From contig JAKSSE010000011.1 of assembly GCA_024403255.1 (NCBI GenBank), forward strand, positions 1 through 33,366: DNA of 33,366 bases, read 5' to 3'. Shown here piece after piece: positions 23,398 to 31,555 of this stretch. The DNA comes from Lachnospiraceae bacterium. Lineage in GTDB: Bacteria > Bacillota > Clostridia > Lachnospirales > Lachnospiraceae. The position numbers and the translations under genes were made by a program. The first letter of the stretch is position 1; the number at the start of each line of letters is the position of its first letter. Below the pieces are notes generated by a model. The model was not told the DNA's origin and made no database searches. It was given only the letters and a program-made list of their open reading frames with translations.

Positions 23398-24537
23398 CTA
23401 TGAAAGAATTTCTTTCATCAAATCCAAATACTTTTCTGTGGTCTTATCCCACGTAAACTCACTTCTGACTTTTCTTATGCTTGCAAGTCCCATAAATCTT
23501 CTTTTTGCATTATCAAAAGAAAGTTCGTAAAGTTTTTTCCCAAAATCATCTACATCGCAAACAAATCCGTTATCGCTAATTAATTCTTTGCTTCCCTGAC
23601 AAGGAGTCATAATGATTGGAAGACCGCATGCCATAGCCTCAAGAACTACATTTGGCATACCTTCTTTTTTGCTAGGCAAAATAAAAACATCGGCATCCTG
23701 ATAATATGGAACAATCTGATCTTTATCCTTCTGTCCTACAAAATCAATAATATCGTAAACACCGTTTTCTTTTGCTATCTGTTCTAAAGTCTCACGATAT
23801 GGACCATCTCCAACTATTGTAAGCCTTAAGCCCTTCCCCTTTGCCTCAAGCATATCGCGCAACTGTGGAAGCTGCGGAATTACAAACTGCAGACCCTTTC
23901 GTTCTATAAGTCTTGAAACAAAAAGAATTTTAAATATTCTTCCGCTAACTCTCATATCATCTGGCATAAATACATCTACATCTACGCCATTTGGAATAAC
24001 CTTAAATTCTTCCTTATCATAAAACTCATAGGCAAGTTTCTTAAGGCCATCAGAATTTGCGATTCTTGCATCCGATTTTTTCCATATCTTTTTTATTGAT
24101 GGACCAAGAACCTTGTAGATAGACTTAAATCTCTCCTGAAATCCTGGCACATCTCCACCGCCAAAACGAATAACAAAAGGTATTTTAAACTTTCGTTTTA
24201 AACTAACACCAATCGGGCCCGACGGTATCCCAAAAAAGATCAAAGCAATATCAAACTTTTCTTCTTTGCAAAGCTTAAATGCACATCTTTTAGCTTTCCC
24301 TAAAAAATCATACATTTCCATAAAAGAACAATGTTCTTTATTTGCTCTTTTTGCTTTAACGCGATAAATCTTAACTCCAGCACGAGTAACTTCCTTTTCA
24401 GGAAGTCTGTCAAATCCAGCAGTGACCAAAGAGACCGTATGCCCTCTTCTTGCAAAGCCCTGCAAAAGGAAAAGGCAAGCATTTGAGCCGCCTCCGCCAA
24501 TTGGTGGATATTCATGTGAAATCGCTAAAATATTCAT
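23398..24537 (-). CDS. GT4-family glycosyltransferase
   Basis: 379 residues, GT-B fold. The N-terminal half begins MNILAISHEYPPIGGGGSNACLFLLQGFARRGHTVSLVTAG with the glycine-rich acceptor loop. The C-terminal half has the nucleotide-sugar site: ILFVSRLIERKGLQFVI (204-220), VGDGPYRETLEQIA (242-255) and the E-x7-E motif, E292 and E300 (KEGMPNVVLEAMACGLP). It is a retaining, cytosolic, membrane-associated enzyme that probably adds a sugar to a lipid-linked glycan; donor and acceptor are unknown. Its ATG overlaps the herA-like gene's stop (TAATG), and the WbdD-like gene starts seven bases after its end. Confidence 0.95.
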   Translation of the reverse strand: MNILAISHEYPPIGGGGSNACLFLLQGFARRGHTVSLVTAGFDRLPEKEVTRAGVKIYRVKAKRANKEHCSFMEMYDFLGKAKRCAFKLCKEEKFDIALIFFGIPSGPIGVSLKRKFKIPFVIRFGGGDVPGFQERFKSIYKVLGPSIKKIWKKSDARIANSDGLKKLAYEFYDKEEFKVIPNGVDVDVFMPDDMRVSGRIFKILFVSRLIERKGLQFVIPQLPQLRDMLEAKGKGLRLTIVGDGPYRETLEQIAKENGVYDIIDFVGQKDKDQIVPYYQDADVFILPSKKEGMPNVVLEAMACGLPIIMTPCQGSKELISDNGFVCDVDDFGKKLYELSFDNAKRRFMGLASIRKVRSEFTWDKTTEKYLDLMKEILS

Positions 24538-26033
24538 TACTTAAACAAAGTACCTATAAGACCTCTGGCAATTGAAGCTCCAACATTTCCGCCAAGAGTC
24601 TTTCCAAATGAACCTGAGCCTTTTGCCATAGACTTACCAAGCTGTCTTCCAATTGTGCCAGCTGTAGTAGTTGCTGTGCTCTTTACCGCTCTTTTTACGG
24701 CTTTTCCAGCCTGAGCTTTCTTTTTCTCAGCTTCTTTTTCTTCACGTGCTGCCTGCTTTGCAGCTTCTTTCTCTGCCAAAGCTGCTTGCTTCTCATTTTC
24801 TGCAAGCTCTGCCTCTTTTGCTACTTTAGCAGTTAAAATCTCGTATGCAGACTCCCTATCAATCATCTCTTTATATTTTGTATAAAGAAGACTTGCATTA
24901 ATCTTTTTAGTTCTTTCGTTCTCATCTACAGGGCCAAGCATAGACTCTGGAAGATTAATCTTTACCTTCTTTACAACAGTAGGAACTCCGCTTTCATCCA
25001 AAGTAGAGACTAAAGCTTCACCTACACCGAGGTCCAAAATTGTCTGATAAGTATCAAACTCTGGATTTACCCTAAATGCATTTGCTGCTGCCTTTACTCC
25101 CTTTTGCTCTGCTGGGGTATACGCACGAAGTGCATGCTGAATTTTGCATCCAAGCTGAGCTAAAACTCCATCTGGAATATCCTTTGGATTCTGAGTAACA
25201 AAGAATACACCTACACCTTTTGAACGGATAAGCTTAACCATCTGCTCAATTTTTTCAAGAAGGAATTTTGAGGCATTGTTAAAAAGAAGATGTGCTTCAT
25301 CAAAGAAAAATACCATCTTAGGTCTGTCTAAATCACCAACTTCTGGCAGTCTTTCAAAAAGTTCAGACAAAAGCCACATCAGAAAAGCCGAATACATTTT
25401 AGGATTGTTAATTAATTTTTGGCAGTCTAAAAGTGCAATCTCACCCTTGCCATTCACATCCGTTTTAAGCCAGTCAGCAATATCCAGCGCTGGTTCTCCA
25501 AAGAAAAACTCCGCTCCTTCAGCCTCAAGAGCAACTATTGCTCTAACAATAGCCGAAAGTGACTGTTTGCTCATCTTTCCATATTCCATCTCGTAATCTG
25601 CAGCATTATCTGCCACAAAATTTAGCATCGACTTTAAATCTTTTGTATCAAGGAGTAAAAGCCCATTGTCATCGGCAATCTTAAATACAACAGTAAGAAC
25701 ATCAGCCTGAATATCAGTAAGCCCTAATATATTGCCAAGAAGTACCGGTCCTATTTCAGAAACGGTTGTTCTTAATGGAAGACCCTTCTCTCCATAAACA
25801 TCCCAAAATGATACTGGGAAAGTTGTCGAAGTTCCTGATAAATCTCCCTTTATATCAGCCATAAATACTGGAACACCCGCTTCAGAGAAACCTTCTGCAA
25901 GAGTCTTAAGAGTAACAGTTTTTCCTGTACCTGTTGCACCCGCAATCATTCCATGTCTATTTGCCATCTTTGGAAGAAGAGAAACTTCCTCATTCCCTTC
26001 TACCGCAAAAATAATTCTTCCGTCCTTTAACAT
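24537..26033 (-). CDS. HerA-like helicase/ATPase, DUF853 (YjgR) family
   Basis: 498 residues from the ATG preceded by AGGGGAAG; an in-frame TTG five codons earlier is less likely. The FtsK/HerA-type ATPase has Walker A GATGTGKT (32-39), FMADIKGDLSG just after it, and Walker B MVFFFDEAHLLF (near 250), then FFVTQNPKDIPDGVLAQLG and a conserved arginine-containing HALRAYTP region. The DUF853 order is preserved to about residue 385. A Lys/Glu/Ala-rich coiled coil (about 390-445) and a Gly/Ser-rich tail follow. E. coli YjgR is a homologue of unknown role. It starts 11 bases after the Sir2 gene and overlaps the GT4 gene, so it is translated in a tightly packed operon. Confidence 0.9.
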   Translation of the reverse strand: MLKDGRIIFAVEGNEEVSLLPKMANRHGMIAGATGTGKTVTLKTLAEGFSEAGVPVFMADIKGDLSGTSTTFPVSFWDVYGEKGLPLRTTVSEIGPVLLGNILGLTDIQADVLTVVFKIADDNGLLLLDTKDLKSMLNFVADNAADYEMEYGKMSKQSLSAIVRAIVALEAEGAEFFFGEPALDIADWLKTDVNGKGEIALLDCQKLINNPKMYSAFLMWLLSELFERLPEVGDLDRPKMVFFFDEAHLLFNNASKFLLEKIEQMVKLIRSKGVGVFFVTQNPKDIPDGVLAQLGCKIQHALRAYTPAEQKGVKAAANAFRVNPEFDTYQTILDLGVGEALVSTLDESGVPTVVKKVKINLPESMLGPVDENERTKKINASLLYTKYKEMIDRESAYEILTAKVAKEAELAENEKQAALAEKEAAKQAAREEKEAEKKKAQAGKAVKRAVKSTATTTAGTIGRQLGKSMAKGSGSFGKTLGGNVGASIARGLIGTLFK

Positions 26034-26044
26034 ATCTTCCCCTG

Positions 26045-26800
26045 TCAAAAAAGAGCTTTGTCTATTTCAGCGAAAACCTCGCCTAATGATCCAACTATTG
26101 AAACATCTTCTGTCTCGTTTAACTTTATATCCAATGGCTCGCGATTTATAACGGCCATATGTTTTCCTCTAAAATCATATATGTAAGAAGCTGCCGGATA
26201 TACCCTTAAGCTTGTGCCTCCTACAATTATCATGTCCGCTTCCCTTATTGCCTTTTGTGCACCCATAACAGCATCATCTGGAAGGCCTTCCTGATATAAT
26301 GTTACGTCTGGTCTTATATGACCTTTTTGACATTTTGGGCAAACCGGCACCAAATCTTTACACTCATAAATAAAATCTTCATCATACTCCTCGCCGCAAT
26401 ACATGCAGTAGTTTTTCAAGGTAGTGCCATGTATTTCAAACACTTTCTTACTGCCGGCTTTCTGATGAAGTCCATCAATATTCTGAGTAACAACTGCAGA
26501 TAACTTTCCTGCCTCTTCGAGTTTAGCTAAAACTTTATGAGTAATATTCGGCTCTACATGCCTTGCATCCATTTTCTGACGATAAAACTCATAAAAAACT
26601 TCTGGCTTTGAAACTAAGCAGTCATGACTTAAAAGATACTCTGGCTGATACATATCAAACTTAATATCATGCTGATTATATAAGCCATCCTTACTTCTAA
26701 AATCAGGCACACCGGATTCGGTGGAGACACCAGCTCCACCGAAAAACACAATGTGATTTGATTCTTTTATAAAATCAATTAATTTATCAATCTCATTCAT
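26045..26800 (-). CDS. Sir2-family NAD-dependent protein deacylase
   Basis: 251 residues, the size of compact bacterial CobB/SrtN sirtuins. The NAD site GAGVSTESGVPDFRS (22-36), TQNIDG (105-110), catalytic H124 (FEIHGTTLKNY) and a structural zinc site C132xxC135...C154xxC157 are all intact, as is GGTSLRVYPAA near the C-terminus. It should remove acetyl or other acyl groups from lysines using NAD. It begins inside the SPFH gene's stop codon (TAATG) and is followed 11 bases later by the HerA-like gene. The pairing of Sir2 with a HerA-type ATPase recalls defence loci, but this is a standard zinc-ribbon deacylase rather than the long NADase type. Confidence 0.96.
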   Translation of the reverse strand: MNEIDKLIDFIKESNHIVFFGGAGVSTESGVPDFRSKDGLYNQHDIKFDMYQPEYLLSHDCLVSKPEVFYEFYRQKMDARHVEPNITHKVLAKLEEAGKLSAVVTQNIDGLHQKAGSKKVFEIHGTTLKNYCMYCGEEYDEDFIYECKDLVPVCPKCQKGHIRPDVTLYQEGLPDDAVMGAQKAIREADMIIVGGTSLRVYPAASYIYDFRGKHMAVINREPLDIKLNETEDVSIVGSLGEVFAEIDKALF

Positions 26801-28017
26801 TAAGGTCTTTTTGATCCGCAGTTTGAGCAGAAGTTTCCAGTATTAACTGTTCCGCATGAGCAGGTCCAGTCTGCTGAAGGTTTCTTTGCTCCACAGTTAG
26901 GGCAGAAATTTCCAGTGGCTACTGTGCCACATGCGCAAGTCCATGAGTCACCTGCAGGAGCTGCTGGAGCTGGGGCTACTGGCTGCTGTGGTGCCTGAGC
27001 CTGCTGTCCCGCACCCATTGCGTAAAGGTTAGCTGCATTCATTCCGCCAGCATTCATAGCCATTCCCATTCCTGCAAATCCCATCATTGCACCGTTCTCA
27101 TTGTTTGCTGCTGCCTGCATAGCTGCTGCCTGAGCACCAACGAGCTGAGCTGCGCCCATATTTGCATTGCGGAATACTGCATTCTTCTGAAGCTCTTTAA
27201 TCATTGCCTCATCTTCTTCTGATGCTTTAACAGAAGAAACACCGAATGAAATAATCTCAATACCTCTAAGATCGCGCCATTTTGCTGAAAGCTGATCATT
27301 GAGAATCTGAGCTAAATCCTCAGCATGACCTGGAAGCGCTGAGTAACGAATACCCATTTCAGAGATTTTAGCAAATGCTGGCTGAAGAGCTGTAAGAAGT
27401 TCACTCTTGGTCTGGCCTTCAAGTTCCTCTCTCTTAAACTCATCTTTTACATTTGTACAGATATTTGTGTAGAAAAGAATTGGGTTTGTAATCTTGTAGC
27501 TATACTCACCAAAGCACTTGATTGCAATATCAATATCAAGTCCGATATTGTTATCTACAACACGGAATGGAACAGGAGCTGCTGTACCATATTTATTACC
27601 CATAAGCTCACGGGTATTGATATAGTAAACTCTCTGATCCTTAGGTGCTACTCCGCCAAAGGTAAATCTCTTTCCAATGTTTGCAAATACGGTCTTGATA
27701 TTTTCTCCATTAAGACCACCTGCCATAATAGTAGGCTCTGTTGATGAATCAAAAGTAAATTCACCAGGTTCAGCGCAAAGCTCAACAACCTTGCCCTGCT
27801 CAACAATAACCATACACTGACCATCAGCTACAGCTACTACTGAACCAGAAGATATGATATTATCCTCACCCTTGGTATTTGATGAACGTCCTGAAACCTT
27901 CTTTGCACCTTTTTTGCAAAGGACATCTGCTGGAAGTGCGTCGCAATAGAAATACTCTTTCCACTGGTCAGCCATAACTCCGCCAGCTGCACCTTTTGCT
28001 GCTTTAATAAGACCCAT
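26800..28017 (-). CDS. SPFH-domain protein with C-terminal zinc ribbons
   Basis: 405 residues. The N-terminal part begins MGLIKAAKGAAGGVMADQWKEYFYCDAL, and SPFH-like beta/alpha structure extends to about residue 290 (VADGQCMVIVEQGKVVELCAEPGEFTFD; FGEYSYKITNPILFY). An Ala/Gly/Met/Gln-rich linker follows (about 285-355). Two consecutive zinc ribbons end the protein (357-405: WTCACGTVATGNFCPNCG and WTCSCGTVNTGNFCSNCG). It belongs to the YdjI/'virion core protein'-type SPFH family, which forms membrane-associated oligomers linked to cell-envelope stress in Bacillus. There is no clear membrane helix. An AAGGAAG site precedes the ATG. It sits 24 bases after the thioesterase gene and overlaps the Sir2 gene by one base. 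Confidence 0.9.
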   Translation of the reverse strand: MGLIKAAKGAAGGVMADQWKEYFYCDALPADVLCKKGAKKVSGRSSNTKGEDNIISSGSVVAVADGQCMVIVEQGKVVELCAEPGEFTFDSSTEPTIMAGGLNGENIKTVFANIGKRFTFGGVAPKDQRVYYINTRELMGNKYGTAAPVPFRVVDNNIGLDIDIAIKCFGEYSYKITNPILFYTNICTNVKDEFKREELEGQTKSELLTALQPAFAKISEMGIRYSALPGHAEDLAQILNDQLSAKWRDLRGIEIISFGVSSVKASEEDEAMIKELQKNAVFRNANMGAAQLVGAQAAAMQAAANNENGAMMGFAGMGMAMNAGGMNAANLYAMGAGQQAQAPQQPVAPAPAAPAGDSWTCACGTVATGNFCPNCGAKKPSADWTCSCGTVNTGNFCSNCGSKRP

Positions 28018-28041
28018 TTTTTCTCTTCCTTTCTTGAATTC

Positions 28042-28449
28042 TTATTTTACGGCCGCCATAAGTTTTTCGTAATAATCTGGCGCCTCGTTTTTAATTGAAC
28101 AAATTGCTCCATCCTTCAAAAAGCAATGTGCTGAATGTGCTACAGTAAGAGTTTCCTCTGTTTTTGCGTTTAGAATAGTGTAATCAACTTCAAACTTTAT
28201 ACCATTAAATTTTGAAATTTCTATGTCCACTCTTACTTCATCGCCAAACGCTGCAGGCTTTTTGTATTTGACATTTATCTCAACAACTGGAGACCCGATT
28301 CCTCTGGCTTCAACCTCCTCGAAAGGCATGCCAATATCCTCTAAAAAAGCAACTCTCGCTTCCTCCATCCACTTCAAATAATTAGAGTGGTGAACTATAG
28401 CCATTTTGTCGGTTTCGTGGTAGAAAACCTTTCTAAAATAACTAAACAT
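28042..28449 (-). CDS. YbgC-like acyl-CoA thioesterase (hot-dog fold)
   Basis: 135 residues from the ATG that follows GGAGG at five bases. An ATG four codons earlier overlaps that GGAGG and is therefore unlikely. The 4HBT/YbgC pattern is clear: RKVFYHETDKMAIVHHSNYLKWMEEAR, with the catalytic aspartate in TD and the conserved H and N/Y that follow. KPAAFGDEVRVDIEISKFNGIKFEVDYTI and TVAHSAHCFLK come next. It hydrolyses acyl-CoA or acyl-ACP in the cytosol; chain length is unknown. It is the first gene of the seven-gene operon, behind its own promoter. Confidence 0.93.
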   Translation of the reverse strand: MFSYFRKVFYHETDKMAIVHHSNYLKWMEEARVAFLEDIGMPFEEVEARGIGSPVVEINVKYKKPAAFGDEVRVDIEISKFNGIKFEVDYTILNAKTEETLTVAHSAHCFLKDGAICSIKNEAPDYYEKLMAAVK

Positions 28450-28483
28450 TTTAGCCTCCATATAGATAGAAATAGTCCTTTAT

Positions 28484-28512
28484 ATATTATCATTTTTTGT
28501 ATTTTGGAGCAA
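28484..28512 (-). promoter_or_regulatory. Promoter of the thioesterase-SPFH-Sir2-HerA-glycan operon
   Basis: The minus strand has TTGCTC (28507-28512), a 17-base spacer and TAATAT (28484-28489), preceded by TGA to give an extended -10. It lies directly after the glnQ terminator. The -35 is a weak match. Confidence 0.5.
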
Positions 28513-28515
28513 CAA

Positions 28516-28539
28516 AAAGGGACGCTTTCGCGTCCCTTT
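28516..28539 (-). terminator. Rho-independent terminator after the amino acid ABC operon
   Basis: On the minus strand a perfect 10-bp stem, AAAGGGACGC, loop GAAA (a GNRA tetraloop), GCGTCCCTTT, runs into TTG. It begins seven bases past the ATPase stop. Confidence 0.92.
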
Positions 28540-28546
28540 AAAATCA

Positions 28547-29290
28547 TTATAAAACTTTACTTAAGAAGTCTTTGGTACGTTCTTCCTTTGGATTATCGAT
28601 AACCTCTGAAGGAGATCCCTCTTCGATGATATAACCATTTTCCATGAAGACTACTCTGTCAGCAACTTCTCTGGCGAAACCAATCTCATGTGTTACAACA
28701 ATCATGGTCATACCATCCTTTGCAAGCTGCTGCATAACAGCTAAAACCTCTCCAACCATCTCTGGATCAAGTGCACTTGTAGGCTCATCAAAAAGCATTA
28801 CATTTGGATTCATTGCTAAAGCTCTTGCAATCGCCACACGCTGCTTTTGTCCACCCGAAAGCTGTGAAGGAAATGCATGGATTTTATCCTGCATACCAAC
28901 TCTTTCAAGAAGTTTGAGTGCTGTCTCTTTTGCTTCATCTTTGGTTGCTTTTTTTAGCTCTGTAGGAGCAAGCATCATATTTCCAAGTACATCCATATTG
29001 TTAAACAAATTGAAGTGCTGGAAAACCATTCCGACATGCTCACGGGCTTTGTTGATGTCCGTATGCTTATCAGTGATATCAAATCCATCCACTACAACTG
29101 TTCCACCTGTAATGTCTTCGAGACGATTTACGCAGCGAAGGAAAGTTGATTTACCTGAACCCGATGGTCCTAAAACTACAACTACCTCGCCCTCATAAAT
29201 ATCTATGTTAATGTCTTTTAATACCTGAAGCTCACCAAAGTCTTTTTTCAAATGTTCTACGTGAACTTTAACCTCTTTATTCTCTGCCAC
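28547..29290 (-). CDS. Polar amino acid ABC transporter, ATP-binding protein (GlnQ-like)
   Basis: 247 residues, starting at a GTG that follows AAAGGAG at seven to eight bases; no better start lies nearby. It is a canonical PAAT-family ATPase: Walker [11 protein letters not shown]-loop MVFQHFNLF, signature [16 protein letters not shown], Walker [17 protein letters not shown] and the switch histidine in VVTHEIGFA. It couples ATP hydrolysis to import of an amino acid by the permease and binding lipoprotein encoded just upstream. It overlaps the permease gene by 14 bases and is followed by a strong terminator. glnQ/artM/hisP-type naming would be a guess at substrate. Confidence 0.97.
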   Translation of the reverse strand: MAENKEVKVHVEHLKKDFGELQVLKDINIDIYEGEVVVVLGPSGSGKSTFLRCVNRLEDITGGTVVVDGFDITDKHTDINKAREHVGMVFQHFNLFNNMDVLGNMMLAPTELKKATKDEAKETALKLLERVGMQDKIHAFPSQLSGGQKQRVAIARALAMNPNVMLFDEPTSALDPEMVGEVLAVMQQLAKDGMTMIVVTHEIGFAREVADRVVFMENGYIIEEGSPSEVIDNPKEERTKDFLSKVL

Positions 29291-29951
29291 GGTTCAATCT
29301 CCTTTCCATTGCCTTCGCGCTTCTTGAAAGAAGGATGATTACAACAAGGTACATAACACCTGCTAACCCCCACGCCTGGAAGGACTTAAAGGTAACTCCT
29401 ACTACGTTCTTGGTAGTATTAACGAGTTCAGGGAAACCGATTACTGAAAGAATCGAGGTATCCTTAAGTGTGATAATAAACTGGTTAATTATGCTAGGAA
29501 TCATTGTTCTAATAGCCTGTGGAAGAACAACCTTTCTCATTGACTGACCGTAGGTAAGTCCAAGTGATCTGGCAGCCTCCATCTGGCCTTTATCTACGCT
29601 CTGAATACCTGCACGGATAATTTCTGCCATATAAGCACCACAGTTAAGTGCCAGACAGATAGTACCTGCAGTGAGAGCTGTAAGTTGCATTCCGCCAATT
29701 CCAAGGATAGTGTTCCAAAGATATGGTATACCAAAGAAAATAAAGTACGCCAATACGATCATTGGAACTCCTCGAATTACATCGACGAATATTGTAGCTA
29801 TAATGTTGCAGACCTTATTCTTTATTACATTCATCAGTCCAAATATAAGACCGATAATACAAGCAAAGAACAAACCACATAAAGCTAAAAGAAGTGTCTG
29901 TCCTAATGCTTTTAGCATCATAAGGCCAAAGCCAGTTATTATCTGAACCAT
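29277..29951 (-). CDS. Polar amino acid ABC transporter permease
   Basis: 224 residues with about five membrane helices. It contains the HisM/GlnP signature: [22 protein letters not shown] near the start, [15 protein letters not shown] (60-75), and the EAA loop [36 protein letters not shown], where the ATPase docks. An AGGAG site lies nine bases before the ATG and four bases after the binding-protein gene ends. A single permease gene suggests that it acts as a homodimer. Substrate is not determinable, but the family imports glutamine, glutamate, histidine, arginine, cystine and similar amino acids. Confidence 0.96.
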   Translation of the reverse strand: MVQIITGFGLMMLKALGQTLLLALCGLFFACIIGLIFGLMNVIKNKVCNIIATIFVDVIRGVPMIVLAYFIFFGIPYLWNTILGIGGMQLTALTAGTICLALNCGAYMAEIIRAGIQSVDKGQMEAARSLGLTYGQSMRKVVLPQAIRTMIPSIINQFIITLKDTSILSVIGFPELVNTTKNVVGVTFKSFQAWGLAGVMYLVVIILLSRSAKAMERRLNRGRE

Positions 29952-29954
29952 TAA

Positions 29955-30821
29955 TTATTCTCCTAAGTATTTAGCGATAATCTCGTCATACTTGCCGCTT
30001 GCTTTGATGTTTGCAAGACCTGCATTGAATGCATCAACAAGTGCCTGCTGATCTGCAGAGAATACTGCGAATCCGTAAGGTGCACCGTCGTTCTGAGTGT
30101 TGTCAAGTGCCTTGAGGGCAAGTCCATCTTCCTTAATGAAAGTCTTGATGATTGGGGTATCCTCGAAACATCCTACACACTGTCCACCAAGAACTGCCTG
30201 ATACATAGTAGGTGAATCCTCAAAGTAAGAGATTTCAAAACCATACTGATCCTTGATGCTCTCTGCATATGAAGCACCCTGAGTAGCAGTCTTAACTGCA
30301 ACAGTCATACCAGCGATATCATCGAATGATTCAACAGATGAATCAGCTGCAACTGACATACACTGAGTTGCATTGTAGTAACCATCTGAGAAAATCCAAC
30401 CATTCTCTTTTCTCTCGTCAGTGATAGATGCACCTGCAATCATACCATTAGCCTGGCCTGCCTGGCAAGCTGCGATAGCTGCATCCCAGCCAAGTGACTG
30501 AAGCTCATAATCAATACCCTGATCCTCGCAAACTGCTGCAAGAATATCTACATCGATACCAACAAACTCGCCATCAGCGTTAGTGTACTCGAATGGTCTA
30601 AATACAGTGTCAGTAGCGATAATAACCTTACCCTCTACTGCTGGAGTTGTAGTAGTCTCTGTAGTGGTCTCTCCATCAGTTGTTGTGGTGGTTGTAGTTG
30701 TGGTATTTCCATCAGCATCTGTTGTAGTCTCTGTATAGGTACTTGTGGTTGTAATTCCACATCCCATAAGTGAAACTGCGGCCACCATGGCCATCATTGT
30801 TGCTACGATTCTCTTTTTCAT
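29955..30821 (-). CDS. Amino acid ABC transporter substrate-binding lipoprotein with threonine-rich tether
   Basis: 288 residues. A signal peptide ends in the lipobox LMGC (lipidated C21). Residues 22-62 are a low-complexity tether: 24 of the 38 residues from G22 to T59 are threonine, including nine in a row (40-48), with scattered acidic residues and few others. The periplasmic-binding-protein family 3 fold then begins (KVIIATDTVFRPFEYTNADGEFVGIDVDILAA), continues with GMIAGASITDERKENGWIFSDGYYNATQ and ends near ANIKASGKYDEIIAKYLG. It captures an amino acid outside the membrane for the permease. An AGAGGAAAAG site precedes the ATG. Its leader carries a consensus promoter followed by a terminator-like hairpin. 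Confidence 0.96.
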   Translation of the reverse strand: MKKRIVATMMAMVAAVSLMGCGITTTSTYTETTTDADGNTTTTTTTTTDGETTTETTTTPAVEGKVIIATDTVFRPFEYTNADGEFVGIDVDILAAVCEDQGIDYELQSLGWDAAIAACQAGQANGMIAGASITDERKENGWIFSDGYYNATQCMSVAADSSVESFDDIAGMTVAVKTATQGASYAESIKDQYGFEISYFEDSPTMYQAVLGGQCVGCFEDTPIIKTFIKEDGLALKALDNTQNDGAPYGFAVFSADQQALVDAFNAGLANIKASGKYDEIIAKYLGE

Positions 30822-30842
30822 TTTCTTTTCCTCTCTTTCTTT

Positions 30843-30892
30843 TTACTGAAAAAAAATAGGCGATGAAACCAAGCCCCATCGCCCATCAGTAA
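30843..30892 (-). promoter_or_regulatory. Attenuator-like leader structure before the amino acid transporter
   Basis: On the minus strand TTACTGA (30886-30892) and TCAGTAA (30843-30849) are a perfect 7-bp inverted repeat flanking the terminator hairpin and its U-run. It could form only after read-through. This nesting between a promoter and the first gene suggests a regulated leader; no known riboswitch class is recognised. Confidence 0.4.
30859..30883 (-). terminator. Rho-independent terminator between the kinase-like gene and the amino acid transporter
   Basis: On the minus strand GGCGATG, an 11-base loop and CATCGCC are followed by TATTTTTTTT. The seven-base stem and eight-base U-run lie 70 bases past the kinase-like stop, but downstream of a strong promoter. 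It may end both the incoming transcript and many transcripts starting at that promoter. Confidence 0.82.
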
Positions 30893-30905
30893 TTTTAACG
30901 CAGTA

Positions 30906-30934
30906 AATATAGCAATTTGAGCGGCTTTTGTCAA
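30906..30934 (-). promoter_or_regulatory. Promoter of the amino acid ABC transporter leader
   Basis: On the minus strand a perfect TTGACA (30929-30934), a 17-base spacer and TATATT (30906-30911), one base from consensus. The predicted start near 30899 gives a leader of about 78 bases that contains the terminator hairpin. Confidence 0.85.
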
Positions 30935-30953
30935 GTTGAGCCTGAGCGTTGCT

Positions 30954-31544
30954 TTATACTTTCTCAGCAGCACTCAAAATCAACTCTACAGCTTTATCGA
31001 AGCCAAGTTTTTCGGTGTTGATCGCAAGGTCAAAATTACTTGCGTTGCCGTATTTTTGGCCGGTGTATTTTTCACAGTAAGCTTTTCTGGCTTTGTCAAC
31101 TGCTGTAGTTTTCGCTTCAAGTTCGCTTCTGGTCATTTCTGGGAAACGGTCGCTCATGTGAGAAACGCGCCACTCTTTTCCAGCATAGATAAACACACGA
31201 AATACGTGATCAAACTCACGCAGAATGTAGTCCGCATTTCTACCTACAAGTACACAGCTTTCTTTGTCTGCAAGATGGCGGATAGCTTCAACCTGCGCTT
31301 CCCAGATTTTATCTGAGAGAGGTCTTGAATAGAAATTAAAAAGGCTTTGTGCTACGCCGGCATCCTTTGGGACTTTTTCATCCCAAACTCTTACTTCGTC
31401 AGCTGTTATGAGATTAGATTCCTCTGCCGTTTTCAAAATGATGTCTCTATCATAAAAAGAAATATCTAACTGTTTTGCAACTTCCTTTCCAACAGATCGT
31501 CCACCTGCACCAAATTCTCTTGCTATTGTAATTATCTTTTTCAT
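30954..31544 (-). CDS. Cytidylate kinase-like family protein
   Basis: 196 residues from the ATG that follows AAGGAGG at six bases. A longer reading would place that ribosome site inside the coding region. MKKIITIAREFGAGGRSVGKEVAKQL is the variant P-loop of the cytidylate_kin2 family. DISFYDRDIILKTAEESN follows, then VLVGRNADYILR, FRVFIYAGKEWRVSHMSDRF, and an Arg/Lys-rich lid region (VDKARKAYCEKYTGQKYGN). The protein is a predicted nucleotide/nucleoside kinase-like enzyme; canonical CMP kinase activity is not established for this family. The start lies within the end of the preceding gene (12-base spacing by stop codon), suggesting coupling. Confidence 0.88.
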   Translation of the reverse strand: MKKIITIAREFGAGGRSVGKEVAKQLDISFYDRDIILKTAEESNLITADEVRVWDEKVPKDAGVAQSLFNFYSRPLSDKIWEAQVEAIRHLADKESCVLVGRNADYILREFDHVFRVFIYAGKEWRVSHMSDRFPEMTRSELEAKTTAVDKARKAYCEKYTGQKYGNASNFDLAINTEKLGFDKAVELILSAAEKV

Positions 31545-31555
31545 CAAAAGCCTCC

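Noticed and set aside
24537..26800. Sir2 next to a HerA-type ATPase as an anti-phage Sir2-HerA defence system
   Set aside because: The Sir2 is the short zinc-ribbon deacylase with an intact deacetylase active site, and the ATPase is the DUF853/YjgR type. Defence versions use long NADase Sir2 proteins and different HerA proteins, and no other defence or mobile genes are nearby. Kept only as part of the operon observation.
26800..28017. Phage-derived 'virion core protein'
   Set aside because: This label is often attached to the YdjI-like SPFH family, but the SPFH region and zinc ribbons are cellular, and no phage structural genes are present.
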